From positions 1 to 5,181 of the forward strand of contig JAKIUO010000198.1 in the NCBI GenBank assembly GCA_021647535.1: DNA of 5,181 bases, read 5' to 3'. The position numbers and the translations under genes were made by a program. This stretch comes from Hyphomicrobiaceae bacterium (GTDB lineage Bacteria; Pseudomonadota; Alphaproteobacteria; Rhizobiales; JAKIUO01). The notes under the pieces were generated by a model. The model had not been told where the DNA came from. It did not search any database and worked only from the letters and a program-made list of their open reading frames with translations. Each line of letters begins with the position of its first letter. Position 1 is the first letter of the stretch. Below, piece by piece: positions 1 to 5,181 of the stretch.

Positions 1-1575
1 AGGGGTTTTTAGACTGGCCGCAAGGGTTGGTCTGTAAACATACATCAGCACGCGCATCAAAAAGGGTTCCTTGTGAACACCTGATTTCAGGGCATAGGAG
101 GACAGCACTGGAATAATGGTCAGTGACAAAATAAGCGAGGCACTGAGAGCAAAAATAATGGTGAGTGCCACTGGTGCAAAGAGTTTTCCCTCTAGCCCCT
201 GAAGAGCCAGCAGCGGCAAGAACACCAGACATATGATAATAACCCCGGCTGTCACAGGTGTGGCGACTTCGGTCGTCGCCTGGTAAACACGATGCAGAAG
301 GGGGGCGGGATGGTTTTGGCCTGATACATTGACGCGGTCCATGGTGTTTTCAACCACAACAACGGCGGCATCAACAATCAGGCCTATGGCTATGGCCAGC
401 CCCCCGAGACTCATCAGGTTGGCTGACATGCCAATTGAATTCATGAAAAAGAAAGTGATGAGCGCTGCAAGGGGCAAGGTTATGGCAACAACGAGGGCAG
501 CTCTCAGGTTTCCAAGAAAGGCAAGCAGGAGCAGGACGACCAGAATGGTTGCTTCTATCAAAGCGCGTTGAATTGTACTAACGGCTCGATCAACAAGATC
601 AGAGCGGTTATAAAATGGCACGAGTTTGATGCCCCTGGGCAGGCTTGGCTTGAGTTCAATCAGCTTTTGCTGGACATGTTTAACGATGGTGTTTGCGTCC
701 GCACCACGCAAAGACAGGACGAGCCCCTGCACGACTTCGCTTTTACCATCTTTGGTCACGGCACCATAACGTGTGATACTGCCAATGCGCACTTTGGCGA
801 CATCACCAAGGCGTAACACTCGGTTTTTTATCATTTTCAAGACGACTTGCTGCAGCTCCTCAGGCGTTTGAATAGCGCCTTCAACCCGAACCACCAAAGC
901 TTTTTCCCTCTGCGTTAGCCGTCCCGCACCATCATTGCGATTACTCTTGGTTATCGCCTCGATTAAATCCCCAACCCCTAGCCCTGCTCTGGCCAAAGCT
1001 GCTATGTCGGGGATCACTTCGAAGGATCGCACATGTCCACCAAGGGAGTTGACATCTGCAACCCCGGGGATGTTTCGCAGTGCCGGGCGGATTGTCCAAT
1101 CCAGTAAGCTGCGGCGTTCAGACAAAGTGAGCGTGCCACCTTCGACGGTGAACATATACACATCAGACAAAGGTGTCGAAATCGGTGCCATGCCGCCTGA
1201 CACGCCGCTTGGCAGATCTCCTGTGATATTTGCCAAACGCTCGGCAACCTGTTGCCGCGCCCAATAAATATCGGTGCCATCCTTGAAATCGATTGTAATA
1301 TCAGCGATTGCATATTTGGCAGCCGAACGTAGAACGGCCTGATTGGGAATACCCAAAAGTTCCATTTCAATCGGCGTAATAACCCGGCTTTCCACCTCTA
1401 CGGGTGTCATGCCTGGTGCCTTCATGATGATCTTGACCTGCACGGGGGCAATGCTTGGAAAAGCGTCAATCGGGATTTTCATGAAAGCATTGATGCCAGC
1501 ACCTGCCACAAGAAGCATAAGCAGGATAACAAAAAGGCGCTGGGTCAGGGAGAACTCTATCAAACGATGCAGCAT
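1..1575 (-). CDS. Heavy-metal efflux RND pump (CusA/CzcA family), N-terminal 525 codons, cut by the left window edge
   Basis: Inner-membrane proton-driven exporter subunit of a tripartite efflux system. I translated all 525 codons from the ATG at 1575-1573 and found no stop or frameshift; HME pumps are usually about 1,030-1,050 residues, so roughly half is present. TM1 is at about residues 12-29. The periplasmic porter region follows at about 33-330 and includes the HME hallmark D-G-T-D-I-Y-W-A-R-Q-Q-V (99-110). TM2-TM6 lie at about 338-356, 360-378, 388-408, 437-457 and 467-492. TM4 carries G398-L-I-V-D402 and V-V-E409-N. D402 and E409 align with the proton-relay acids of CzcA and CusA, while the first CzcA aspartate is Ala396 here, as in CusA. 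The start lies 4 bases after the adaptor stop with no convincing Shine-Dalgarno site, so translational coupling is likely. The Cu/Ag versus Zn/Co/Cd choice is unresolved: the CusA substrate methionines fall in the missing half. Confidence 0.93.
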   Translation of the reverse strand, partial: MLHRLIEFSLTQRLFVILLMLLVAGAGINAFMKIPIDAFPSIAPVQVKIIMKAPGMTPVEVESRVITPIEMELLGIPNQAVLRSAAKYAIADITIDFKDGTDIYWARQQVAERLANITGDLPSGVSGGMAPISTPLSDVYMFTVEGGTLTLSERRSLLDWTIRPALRNIPGVADVNSLGGHVRSFEVIPDIAALARAGLGVGDLIEAITKSNRNDGAGRLTQREKALVVRVEGAIQTPEELQQVVLKMIKNRVLRLGDVAKVRIGSITRYGAVTKDGKSEVVQGLVLSLRGADANTIVKHVQQKLIELKPSLPRGIKLVPFYNRSDLVDRAVSTIQRALIEATILVVLLLLAFLGNLRAALVVAITLPLAALITFFFMNSIGMSANLMSLGGLAIAIGLIVDAAVVVVENTMDRVNVSGQNHPAPLLHRVYQATTEVATPVTAGVIIICLVFLPLLALQGLEGKLFAPVALTIIFALSASLILSLTIIPVLSSYALKSGVHKEPFLMRVLMYVYRPTLAASLKTP

Positions 1576-1579
1576 GTCA

Positions 1580-2644
1580 TTATTTATCTATCATTTTTTC
1601 AAGATAAGCCAAACCCGTTGTGGCAACTTTCTGACTGGATGACAGATTGCCTGCAACGGTGACTTCATCCATGGATTGTCCACGAACCATGATTTTCACG
1701 AGCTTAAAGCCCTTGTTGTTTTTGACAAAGACAACAGGTGCACCATCAATATAGGTAAGCGCGGACGAAGGCACCTTTAAGCCGCCAGGTGCCGTTTTAC
1801 GCTTGAGGGTCACAGTGATCATCTGGCCGGCCAAAAGGTCACTACGGGCCGGCAATCTGGCGAGCAAGGTCGCTGATCTTGTCATCGGATCAATGACACC
1901 ACCTACAGCAATGACTTTCCCTGGAGGCGCTCCAACAACCTGCACTTCATCGCCAATTTTAACGCTGCTGATCAGAGATGCTGGAAGCTGCGCCTCAATC
2001 CATAAATCTTTCACCGTATCGATGGTCACAGCTGCGCCCATGGCTGCCACCTGTTCGCCGAGCATAATTGTGGCAGCGGCAATCCTGCCGCTTTTAGGAG
2101 CGCGCAAGGTGTATGTTCCATTGTTGTGCCTGATGATTGAATCAATCGCCAACATGTCTTGATATTCTTTGACGATTACCCGCTGCACCCCCATTTCGGC
2201 ACGCGCGATGTCAGCCATAACCTTACTATGTATTTTCTTTGTTACCAGCCACATTTGTTTTCGAAATTTGACTTTTGCGAGAACCAGCTCAGCTTGGGCC
2301 CGCTTCAGTCGAGCGGTTGATTTAATCAAATCGCGACTGGAAATTGTGGCAAGCGGCGTCCCTTTTTTGACAAATTGACCAGGAAGAACCATGATGCTTT
2401 GAACAGTACCTGCAAAGGGCGCTGAAACAATCAGGCGTCCTGTCCGCGAAGGGACCACTTTTCCGGGAAGCAAAGCCACAGACTCCGTTTTTGCAATATC
2501 AATATCAGCAATATTAATCTCCAGTCGATCAATCTGTTCTGGTGTCAAGTCGATAAAACTGGCTTCAGCATTTGCGGGGAATATGACGATGGTTCCCATT
2601 CCAAGTATCGTCAAAATGAGGCCGAGTAGATGAAAACTTCGCAT
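1580..2644 (-). CDS. Periplasmic adaptor (membrane fusion protein) of an HME-RND efflux system, CusB/CzcB/HlyD class
   Basis: Complete 354-residue protein that should link the inner-membrane RND pump to an outer-membrane channel in the periplasm. A signal peptide covers residues 1-26 (hydrophobic core L-L-G-L-I-L-T-I-L-G, then A-N-A before Glu27). Next comes the family-typical L-T-P-E-Q segment (33-37). The first half of the lipoyl-like barrel-sandwich is at about 70-105, with P-F-A-G-T and L-P-G-Q-F-V-K-K-G. A short alpha hairpin spans about 105-168, and the second sandwich half about 178-210 (R-A-P-K-S-G-R-I). The beta-barrel is at about 212-282 and the membrane-proximal domain at about 286-354, opening with V-P-S-S-A-L. 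The start is fixed by a good Shine-Dalgarno site 8 bases upstream. The mature N-terminus (27-60) has no Met, His or Cys, and I see no cysteine in the whole protein, so CusB-style methionine metal capture is not evident. It is the first gene of the minus-strand operon. Confidence 0.93.
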   Translation of the reverse strand: MRSFHLLGLILTILGMGTIVIFPANAEASFIDLTPEQIDRLEINIADIDIAKTESVALLPGKVVPSRTGRLIVSAPFAGTVQSIMVLPGQFVKKGTPLATISSRDLIKSTARLKRAQAELVLAKVKFRKQMWLVTKKIHSKVMADIARAEMGVQRVIVKEYQDMLAIDSIIRHNNGTYTLRAPKSGRIAAATIMLGEQVAAMGAAVTIDTVKDLWIEAQLPASLISSVKIGDEVQVVGAPPGKVIAVGGVIDPMTRSATLLARLPARSDLLAGQMITVTLKRKTAPGGLKVPSSALTYIDGAPVVFVKNNKGFKLVKIMVRGQSMDEVTVAGNLSSSQKVATTGLAYLEKMIDK

Positions 2645-2652
2645 GACATTTT

Positions 2653-2658
2653 TCCTCT
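2653..2658 (-). promoter_or_regulatory. Shine-Dalgarno site of the adaptor gene
   Basis: The minus strand reads AGAGGA followed by 8 bases and then the ATG at 2644-2642. This is the only strong ribosome site near the adaptor N-terminus. It places the start immediately before the signal peptide. Confidence 0.75.
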
Positions 2659-2689
2659 GTTGGCGAATTTCTTGATCTGCGTTGGAGTG

Positions 2690-2695
2690 AATATG
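2690..2695 (-). promoter_or_regulatory. Candidate -10 element for the adaptor-pump operon
   Basis: The minus strand reads CATATT (4 of 6 matches to TATAAT), 10 bases after the second TTCAG half-site of the minus-facing operator. No good -35 hexamer lies 16-18 bases upstream. This fits a promoter in which a bound response regulator replaces the -35 contact. A start near 2683 would give a leader of about 38 bases containing the adaptor Shine-Dalgarno site. This is an inference from motif and spacing only. Confidence 0.4.
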
Positions 2696-2703
2696 AAACT
2701 CTC

Positions 2704-2721
2704 ACCTGAAACTAACCTGAA
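2704..2721 (-). promoter_or_regulatory. Putative response-regulator operator facing the efflux operon: TTCAGGT-N4-TTCAGGT
   Basis: The minus strand reads TTCAGGTTAGTTTCAGGT, two identical 7-base half-sites with an 11-base period. OmpR/PhoB-family dimers bind tandem half-sites with one-turn spacing of this kind. The half-site differs by one base from the TTCAGCT repeat in front of the regulator gene, and it is oriented toward the adaptor. The likely ligand is the regulator encoded at 2824-3480, acting as activator of the efflux operon. The repeat is directly visible; the binding protein is inferred. Confidence 0.6.
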
Positions 2722-2723
2722 TT

Positions 2724-2752
2724 TTGACCTCACACTGTCGCAAATTTCTATC
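2724..2752 (+). promoter_or_regulatory. Alternative sigma-70-like promoter for the two-component operon
   Basis: TTGACC at 2724-2729 is a 5 of 6 match to the -35 consensus. A 17-base spacer leads to TCTATC at 2747-2752, a weak -10 (3 of 6). Transcription would begin near 2759, so the 11-bp repeats at 2758-2778 would sit at the start of the transcript, a position that suggests autorepression. It competes with the model in which those repeats replace a -35 element upstream of a later start. The sequence alone does not decide. Confidence 0.3.
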
Positions 2753-2757
2753 ACTTG

Positions 2758-2778
2758 ATTTTCAGCTAATTTTCAGCT
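2758..2778 (+). promoter_or_regulatory. Putative response-regulator operator facing its own gene: two perfect ATTTTCAGCT repeats, 11-bp period
   Basis: ATTTTCAGCT occurs at 2758-2767 and again, identically, at 2769-2778, one base apart, so the period is exactly 11 bp. Tandem direct repeats at one helical turn are the typical target of OmpR/PhoB-family dimers. The site ends 45 bases before the regulator start at 2824, suggesting autoregulation. Ten bases past the second TTCAG lies CAACAT (2787-2792), a weak -10 at the same spacing as on the efflux side. Confidence 0.65.
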
Positions 2779-2810
2779 TGAAGGCGCAACATGTCAGGCC
2801 AATCGAGAAA

Positions 2811-2819
2811 GGAAGAAGG
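2811..2819 (+). promoter_or_regulatory. Shine-Dalgarno site deciding the response-regulator start at 2824
   Basis: The purine run GGAAGAAGG lies 4 bases before the ATG at 2824, which begins the family-standard M-R-V-L-L-V-E-D-D. A second in-frame ATG at 2791 has its own GAAGG at 2780-2784, but it would add eleven charged residues (M-S-G-Q-S-R-K-E-E-G-T) that regulators of this family lack. The 2824 start is preferred. Confidence 0.7.
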
Positions 2820-2823
2820 CACG

Positions 2824-3480
2824 ATGCGGGTTTTACTTGTTGAAGATGATGATGAACTTGCGGGGCGTTTGAGTCATGGGTTGAAGAAGGAGGGCTTTGT
2901 AATCGAGCGCGCCCAAAACGGCCCTGATGGTCTGGCCATGGGGCTGGATTGTGAATTTGACGTCATCATTCTCGACCTTGGGCTGCCAGAAATGGACGGG
3001 CTGGAAATCTTGAAACGATGGCGGAGTCAGAAAATAGATACTCCCGTTCTGGTGCTCACAGCGCGCGGCACCTGGACAGAAAAGGTAGAAGGTTTGAATG
3101 CTGGTGCCGACGATTATATCAGTAAACCAACCCATGTGCCAGAAGTCGCGGCTCGGCTGCGTGCTTTGGTACGACGCAAATTCGGGACGGCTTCTCCGGT
3201 ATTTCAACATGGGTCACTTTGCCTTGATTCTACGGCAGGCGAAGTGACCTTAAGTGGGGAAAGAGTGGAGCTGACCGCTATCGAGATCCAACTGCTAAGC
3301 TATTTCATGCACCGTATCGGACGAGTTGTGTCTCAATATGAACTTGCTGAAAGTATTTACGGATCACAGGACGTGCGCGAATCCAATACGGTAGAAGTTT
3401 ATATCAGCCGACTACGCCGCAAACTTGGACGCGATGTCATTAAGACGATCCGTGGTCTTGGCTATAAAATGGATCGATGA
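2824..3480 (+). CDS. OmpR/PhoB-family response regulator, PhoP/FeuP-like
   Basis: A 218-residue cytoplasmic transcription factor. The receiver domain (1 to about 118) has the acidic pair Glu7/Asp8, phospho-acceptor Asp51 in I-I-L-D-L-G-L-P, Thr79 in L-T-A-R and Lys101 in S-K-P, so all catalytic positions are intact. The residue after K-P is Thr rather than the usual Phe. The winged-helix domain (about 125-218) has E-L-T-A-I-E (149-154), the recognition-helix stretch S-N-T-V-E-V-Y-I-S-R-L-R-R-K-L (187-201) and the wing R-G-L-G-Y-K (210-215). The receiver sequence W-T-E-K-V-E-G-L-N-A-G-A-D-D-Y resembles PhoP/FeuP-type regulators of Alphaproteobacteria more than CusR-type copper regulators; this is from memory of the family, not a search. 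It is followed after one base by its kinase. Putative 11-bp-period operators upstream and toward the efflux operon suggest that it controls both. Confidence 0.95.
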   Translation: MRVLLVEDDDELAGRLSHGLKKEGFVIERAQNGPDGLAMGLDCEFDVIILDLGLPEMDGLEILKRWRSQKIDTPVLVLTARGTWTEKVEGLNAGADDYISKPTHVPEVAARLRALVRRKFGTASPVFQHGSLCLDSTAGEVTLSGERVELTAIEIQLLSYFMHRIGRVVSQYELAESIYGSQDVRESNTVEVYISRLRRKLGRDVIKTIRGLGYKMDR

Positions 3481-3481
3481 C

Positions 3482-4846
3482 ATGAACTTTATCCGTAACA
3501 GCTTGATGGGGCGCCTGATTACTGCAGCGACTTTCTGGATACTGATTGGACTGGTTATCGCCGGTATTACACTTGCTTCAGTTTTTCGCGCTCATGTCGA
3601 AAAGCAGTTGAATGACGATCAGCTTACTCACCTGAATGAACTCATTGATCACACGCAAATCAACGACAAATATATTCTCGAACTCGTGCGTCCCTTAAGC
3701 GACCCTCGCTATGCAAAAAAGAATTCTGGTTATTATTGGGAAATTCAGAAACAGGGTAAAATTCTTGCGCGTTCCAACTCCCTGCAAGGTCCTGTTTTGG
3801 CAATTCCAAAAGATGATCTTCCGACGGTTATAGCACATCGTCATGAAATTCAGGGACCAACGGGATTTCTTCTTACGACAGAGCGCGCCTATTGGCCTGA
3901 TCCAGCGACAGCACCGTTCCGCTTTATCGTTGGAATAGATCATCAGCATTTGACTGGGGTTATGTCCCACTTCAATATTACGCTTATGTGGGCTTTGAGT
4001 ATTTTCGCCATCCCAATGATCATAGCTTCTGGTATTTTTATCTTATTTGCCATCAAGCCGCTCAATGACCTTCAGCGCGCATTGGAGAGAGTTCGGATGG
4101 GTCAGGAAAACAAGCTGGTTGGCACTTTTCCCAACGAAGTCATGCCCATTGTAAACGACCTCAATACGATGCTTGTAACCAGCGCAGATATGATGCAGCG
4201 GGCGCGGGCGCAGGCCGGAAACCTGGCACACGGCTTAAAAACTTCGCTGGCCATTTTATCTGACGAAGCTGACCAGATGGCACAGGCTGGCCTCAAGGAA
4301 CATGCCAGTACAATTTCAGAGCAAAGCCGGCGCATTCAGATCCTGATTGATTATCATATGGCCCGCGCCCGCGCTGCTGTCGCGAGTTCCGCACCAGGAA
4401 CATCGACAAATGTCACTGATGTCACGAAAAATATTATTTCCGCTTTGACACGGCTATATCAGGATCGAAACATCAAGGTTGACCATGAGGGTTTGCAAGG
4501 TTTGTTCGTCGCTTGCGATCCTCAGGATCTCAACGAAATTCTGGCCAATCTGCTTGATAACGCGTTCAAACATGCCAAAAGTCGCATTTGTCTTTCAGTG
4601 GTTGAAAACCCGGTAGAGTCTCATATTGAACTCATTATTGAAGATGACGGACACGGATTGCCTGCCGAAGCCTGGGAAGTCGTTTTCAATATCGGCGAAC
4701 GCTGGGACAGCAGAACCAACGGATCAGGTCTCGGCCTGCCTATTGTCCATGATTTAACAACGCTCTATGGCGGCTATGTACGGCTATCAGAAGCCAGTCT
4801 TGGAGGGCTGCGTGTCACCTTGGCATTGCCTAGTGTCGAACTGTAA
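3482..4846 (+). CDS. Membrane sensor histidine kinase, PhoQ/FeuQ-like, partner of the adjacent regulator
   Basis: A 454-residue inner-membrane kinase. TM1 is at about 12-35, followed by a periplasmic sensor domain at about 36-165 with Y-Y-W-E-I (84-88) and L-A-R-S-N-S-L (95-101). TM2 is at about 166-192 and HAMP at about 192-240, beginning K-P-L-N-D-L. The dimerisation domain carries the phospho-acceptor His250 in G-N-L-A-H-G-L-K-T-S-L. The ATPase domain has the N-box N-L-L-D-N360-A-F-K-H-A, the G1 box E-D-D-G-H-G-L-P (387-394) and the G2 box G-S-G-L-G-L (414-419). The H-box has Ser255 where Pro is nearly standard. The ATG at 3482 is one base after the regulator stop, implying translational coupling. 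An in-frame ATG at 3425 lies inside the regulator gene and would put 19 extra residues before TM1, so I rejected it. The signal is unknown; several His/Met residues near TM2 (H154, H156, M161, H163) could bind metal. Confidence 0.95.
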   Translation: MNFIRNSLMGRLITAATFWILIGLVIAGITLASVFRAHVEKQLNDDQLTHLNELIDHTQINDKYILELVRPLSDPRYAKKNSGYYWEIQKQGKILARSNSLQGPVLAIPKDDLPTVIAHRHEIQGPTGFLLTTERAYWPDPATAPFRFIVGIDHQHLTGVMSHFNITLMWALSIFAIPMIIASGIFILFAIKPLNDLQRALERVRMGQENKLVGTFPNEVMPIVNDLNTMLVTSADMMQRARAQAGNLAHGLKTSLAILSDEADQMAQAGLKEHASTISEQSRRIQILIDYHMARARAAVASSAPGTSTNVTDVTKNIISALTRLYQDRNIKVDHEGLQGLFVACDPQDLNEILANLLDNAFKHAKSRICLSVVENPVESHIELIIEDDGHGLPAEAWEVVFNIGERWDSRTNGSGLGLPIVHDLTTLYGGYVRLSEASLGGLRVTLALPSVEL

Positions 4847-4849
4847 TTC

Positions 4850-5181
4850 TTAGAAGTGGCTCGGTTTGTTTGTACAGTCTGGGTTGGTTTTATAAGTGGG
4901 TTCTGGCCTTTTTCATGCTGCGACCGGGATGGGTTGCGGCGGGTTGAAGTAAAACTGATCCGGGGTTTGTCGGTCAAGCGATGAATGGGGTCTTTTTTCA
5001 TTGTAGAAGGTCAGATATTTGCCGATGCCAGCCCTTGTTTGCGGCACGTTTTCATAGGCATGCAGATAGACTTCCTCATATTTTATGGTGCGCCACAAAC
5101 GCTCAACAAAAACATTATCGCGCCAGGCTCCTTTGCCATCCATCGATATTTTAATCCCGGCATTTTTCAGCACGTCCGTGA
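4850..5181 (-). mobile_element. Distal end of an IS3-family insertion sequence, continuing past the right edge
   Basis: The element is recognised from the transposase C-terminus it carries. Its outer end must lie between the kinase stop at 4846 and the transposase stop at 4913. Candidate ends starting with TG on the plus strand include 4858 (TGGCTCGG) and about 4872 (TGTACAGTCTGGG). The true terminal inverted repeat cannot be fixed because the other end is outside the window, so the 4850 boundary is approximate. It lies convergent with, and immediately downstream of, the intact kinase gene. Confidence 0.65.
4913..5181 (-). CDS. IS3-family transposase (OrfB, DDE integrase), C-terminal fragment cut by the right edge
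   Basis: About 89 residues of the C-terminus of the rve-type DDE transposase, which cuts and rejoins the element's ends. Reading is open from the window edge to the TGA at 4915-4913. Visible hallmarks are I-S-M-D-G-K-G-A-W-R-D-N-V-F-V-E-R-L-W, where the Glu after V-F-V is the third catalytic acid of the DDE triad. Then come K-Y-E-E-V-Y-L-H-A-Y, Y-L-T-F-Y-N and R-P-H-S-S-L-D-R-Q-T-P-D-Q, the usual C-terminal signature. A GTG at 5173 is internal to this conserved block and is not a real start, since the codons before it (T-D) continue the family sequence. The first two catalytic Asp residues and OrfA would lie beyond the window, so whether the copy is complete is unknown. Confidence 0.92.
   Translation of the reverse strand, partial: TDVLKNAGIKISMDGKGAWRDNVFVERLWRTIKYEEVYLHAYENVPQTRAGIGKYLTFYNEKRPHSSLDRQTPDQFYFNPPQPIPVAA

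Noticed and set aside
1..1575. Possible pump pseudogene, because no long complete frame ends within this stretch
   Set aside because: Manual translation row by row gave 525 continuous sense codons. The frame only lacks a stop because it leaves the window.
329..1642. Several plus-strand open frames (329-571, 568-816, 935-1267, 1343-1642) opposite the pump
   Set aside because: They are antisense to a continuous 525-codon HME pump frame with clear family motifs. Their translations show no recognisable domain and they lack ribosome sites.
1803..2378. Plus-strand open frames opposite the adaptor
   Set aside because: They are shadows of the complete adaptor coding sequence with no independent support.
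2726..2732. Third operator half-site (GACCTCA) beside the minus-facing repeat
   Set aside because: It matches TTCAGGT poorly and is offset by 12 rather than 11 bases, so I do not count it as part of the operator.
3425..3481. Upstream ATG for the histidine kinase at 3425
   Set aside because: It overlaps the regulator by 56 bases and would place 19 unusual residues before TM1. The ATG at 3482, one base after the regulator stop, fits operon coupling and the family N-terminus.
4847..4870. Rho-independent terminator after the kinase
   Set aside because: TTCTTAGAA is only a tiny imperfect palindrome with no GC stem or following T-run.
5171..5173. GTG at 5173 as a short protein start
   Set aside because: It is internal to the conserved transposase C-terminus, and the upstream codons continue the same family sequence to the window edge.

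Overview
The window holds most of a compact metal-efflux type locus. It contains a divergent pair of operons and a truncated insertion sequence at the right edge. Base composition is moderate. The two-component pair looks like the PhoP/FeuP-PhoQ/FeuQ lineage common in Alphaproteobacteria (receiver motif W-x-E-K-V-x-G-L-N-A-G-A-D-D-Y, kinase H-box N-L-A-H-G-L-K-T). An alphaproteobacterial host is therefore my best guess, at low to moderate confidence. No RNA genes, CRISPR arrays or replication origins were seen.

Layout: (1) 1-1575, minus strand: the first 525 codons of a heavy-metal-efflux (HME) RND pump of the CusA/CzcA family, uninterrupted and running off the left edge. (2) 1580-2644, minus strand: a complete 354-residue periplasmic adaptor (membrane fusion protein) of the CusB/CzcB/HlyD class, 4 bases upstream of the pump start and clearly co-transcribed with it. 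(3) 2645-2823: a 179-bp divergent regulatory region. (4) 2824-3480, plus strand: an OmpR/PhoB-family response regulator. (5) 3482-4846, plus strand: its membrane histidine kinase, separated by a single base. (6) About 4850-5181, minus strand: the distal end of an IS3-family insertion sequence, with the C-terminus of its DDE transposase, convergent with the kinase and running off the right edge.

The genes probably work as one unit. The kinase senses an envelope signal and phosphorylates the regulator, which controls both its own operon and the divergent adaptor-pump operon. The pump and adaptor would form a tripartite exporter with an outer-membrane channel that is not encoded here. The strongest support for local control is in the divergent region. 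A perfect 10-bp direct repeat with an 11-bp period (TTCAGCT-N4-TTCAGCT) faces the regulator gene. A second version, TTCAGGT-N4-TTCAGGT, lies on the opposite strand and faces the efflux operon. An 11-bp period is what OmpR-family dimers bind.

Nothing here requires a wholly new system. The most useful leads are the mirrored operators, the pairing of a PhoP/FeuP-like sensor system with an HME pump, the pump's CusA-like rather than CzcA-like proton-relay residues, the adaptor's lack of the CusB-type N-terminal methionines, and the Pro-to-Ser change in the kinase H-box.
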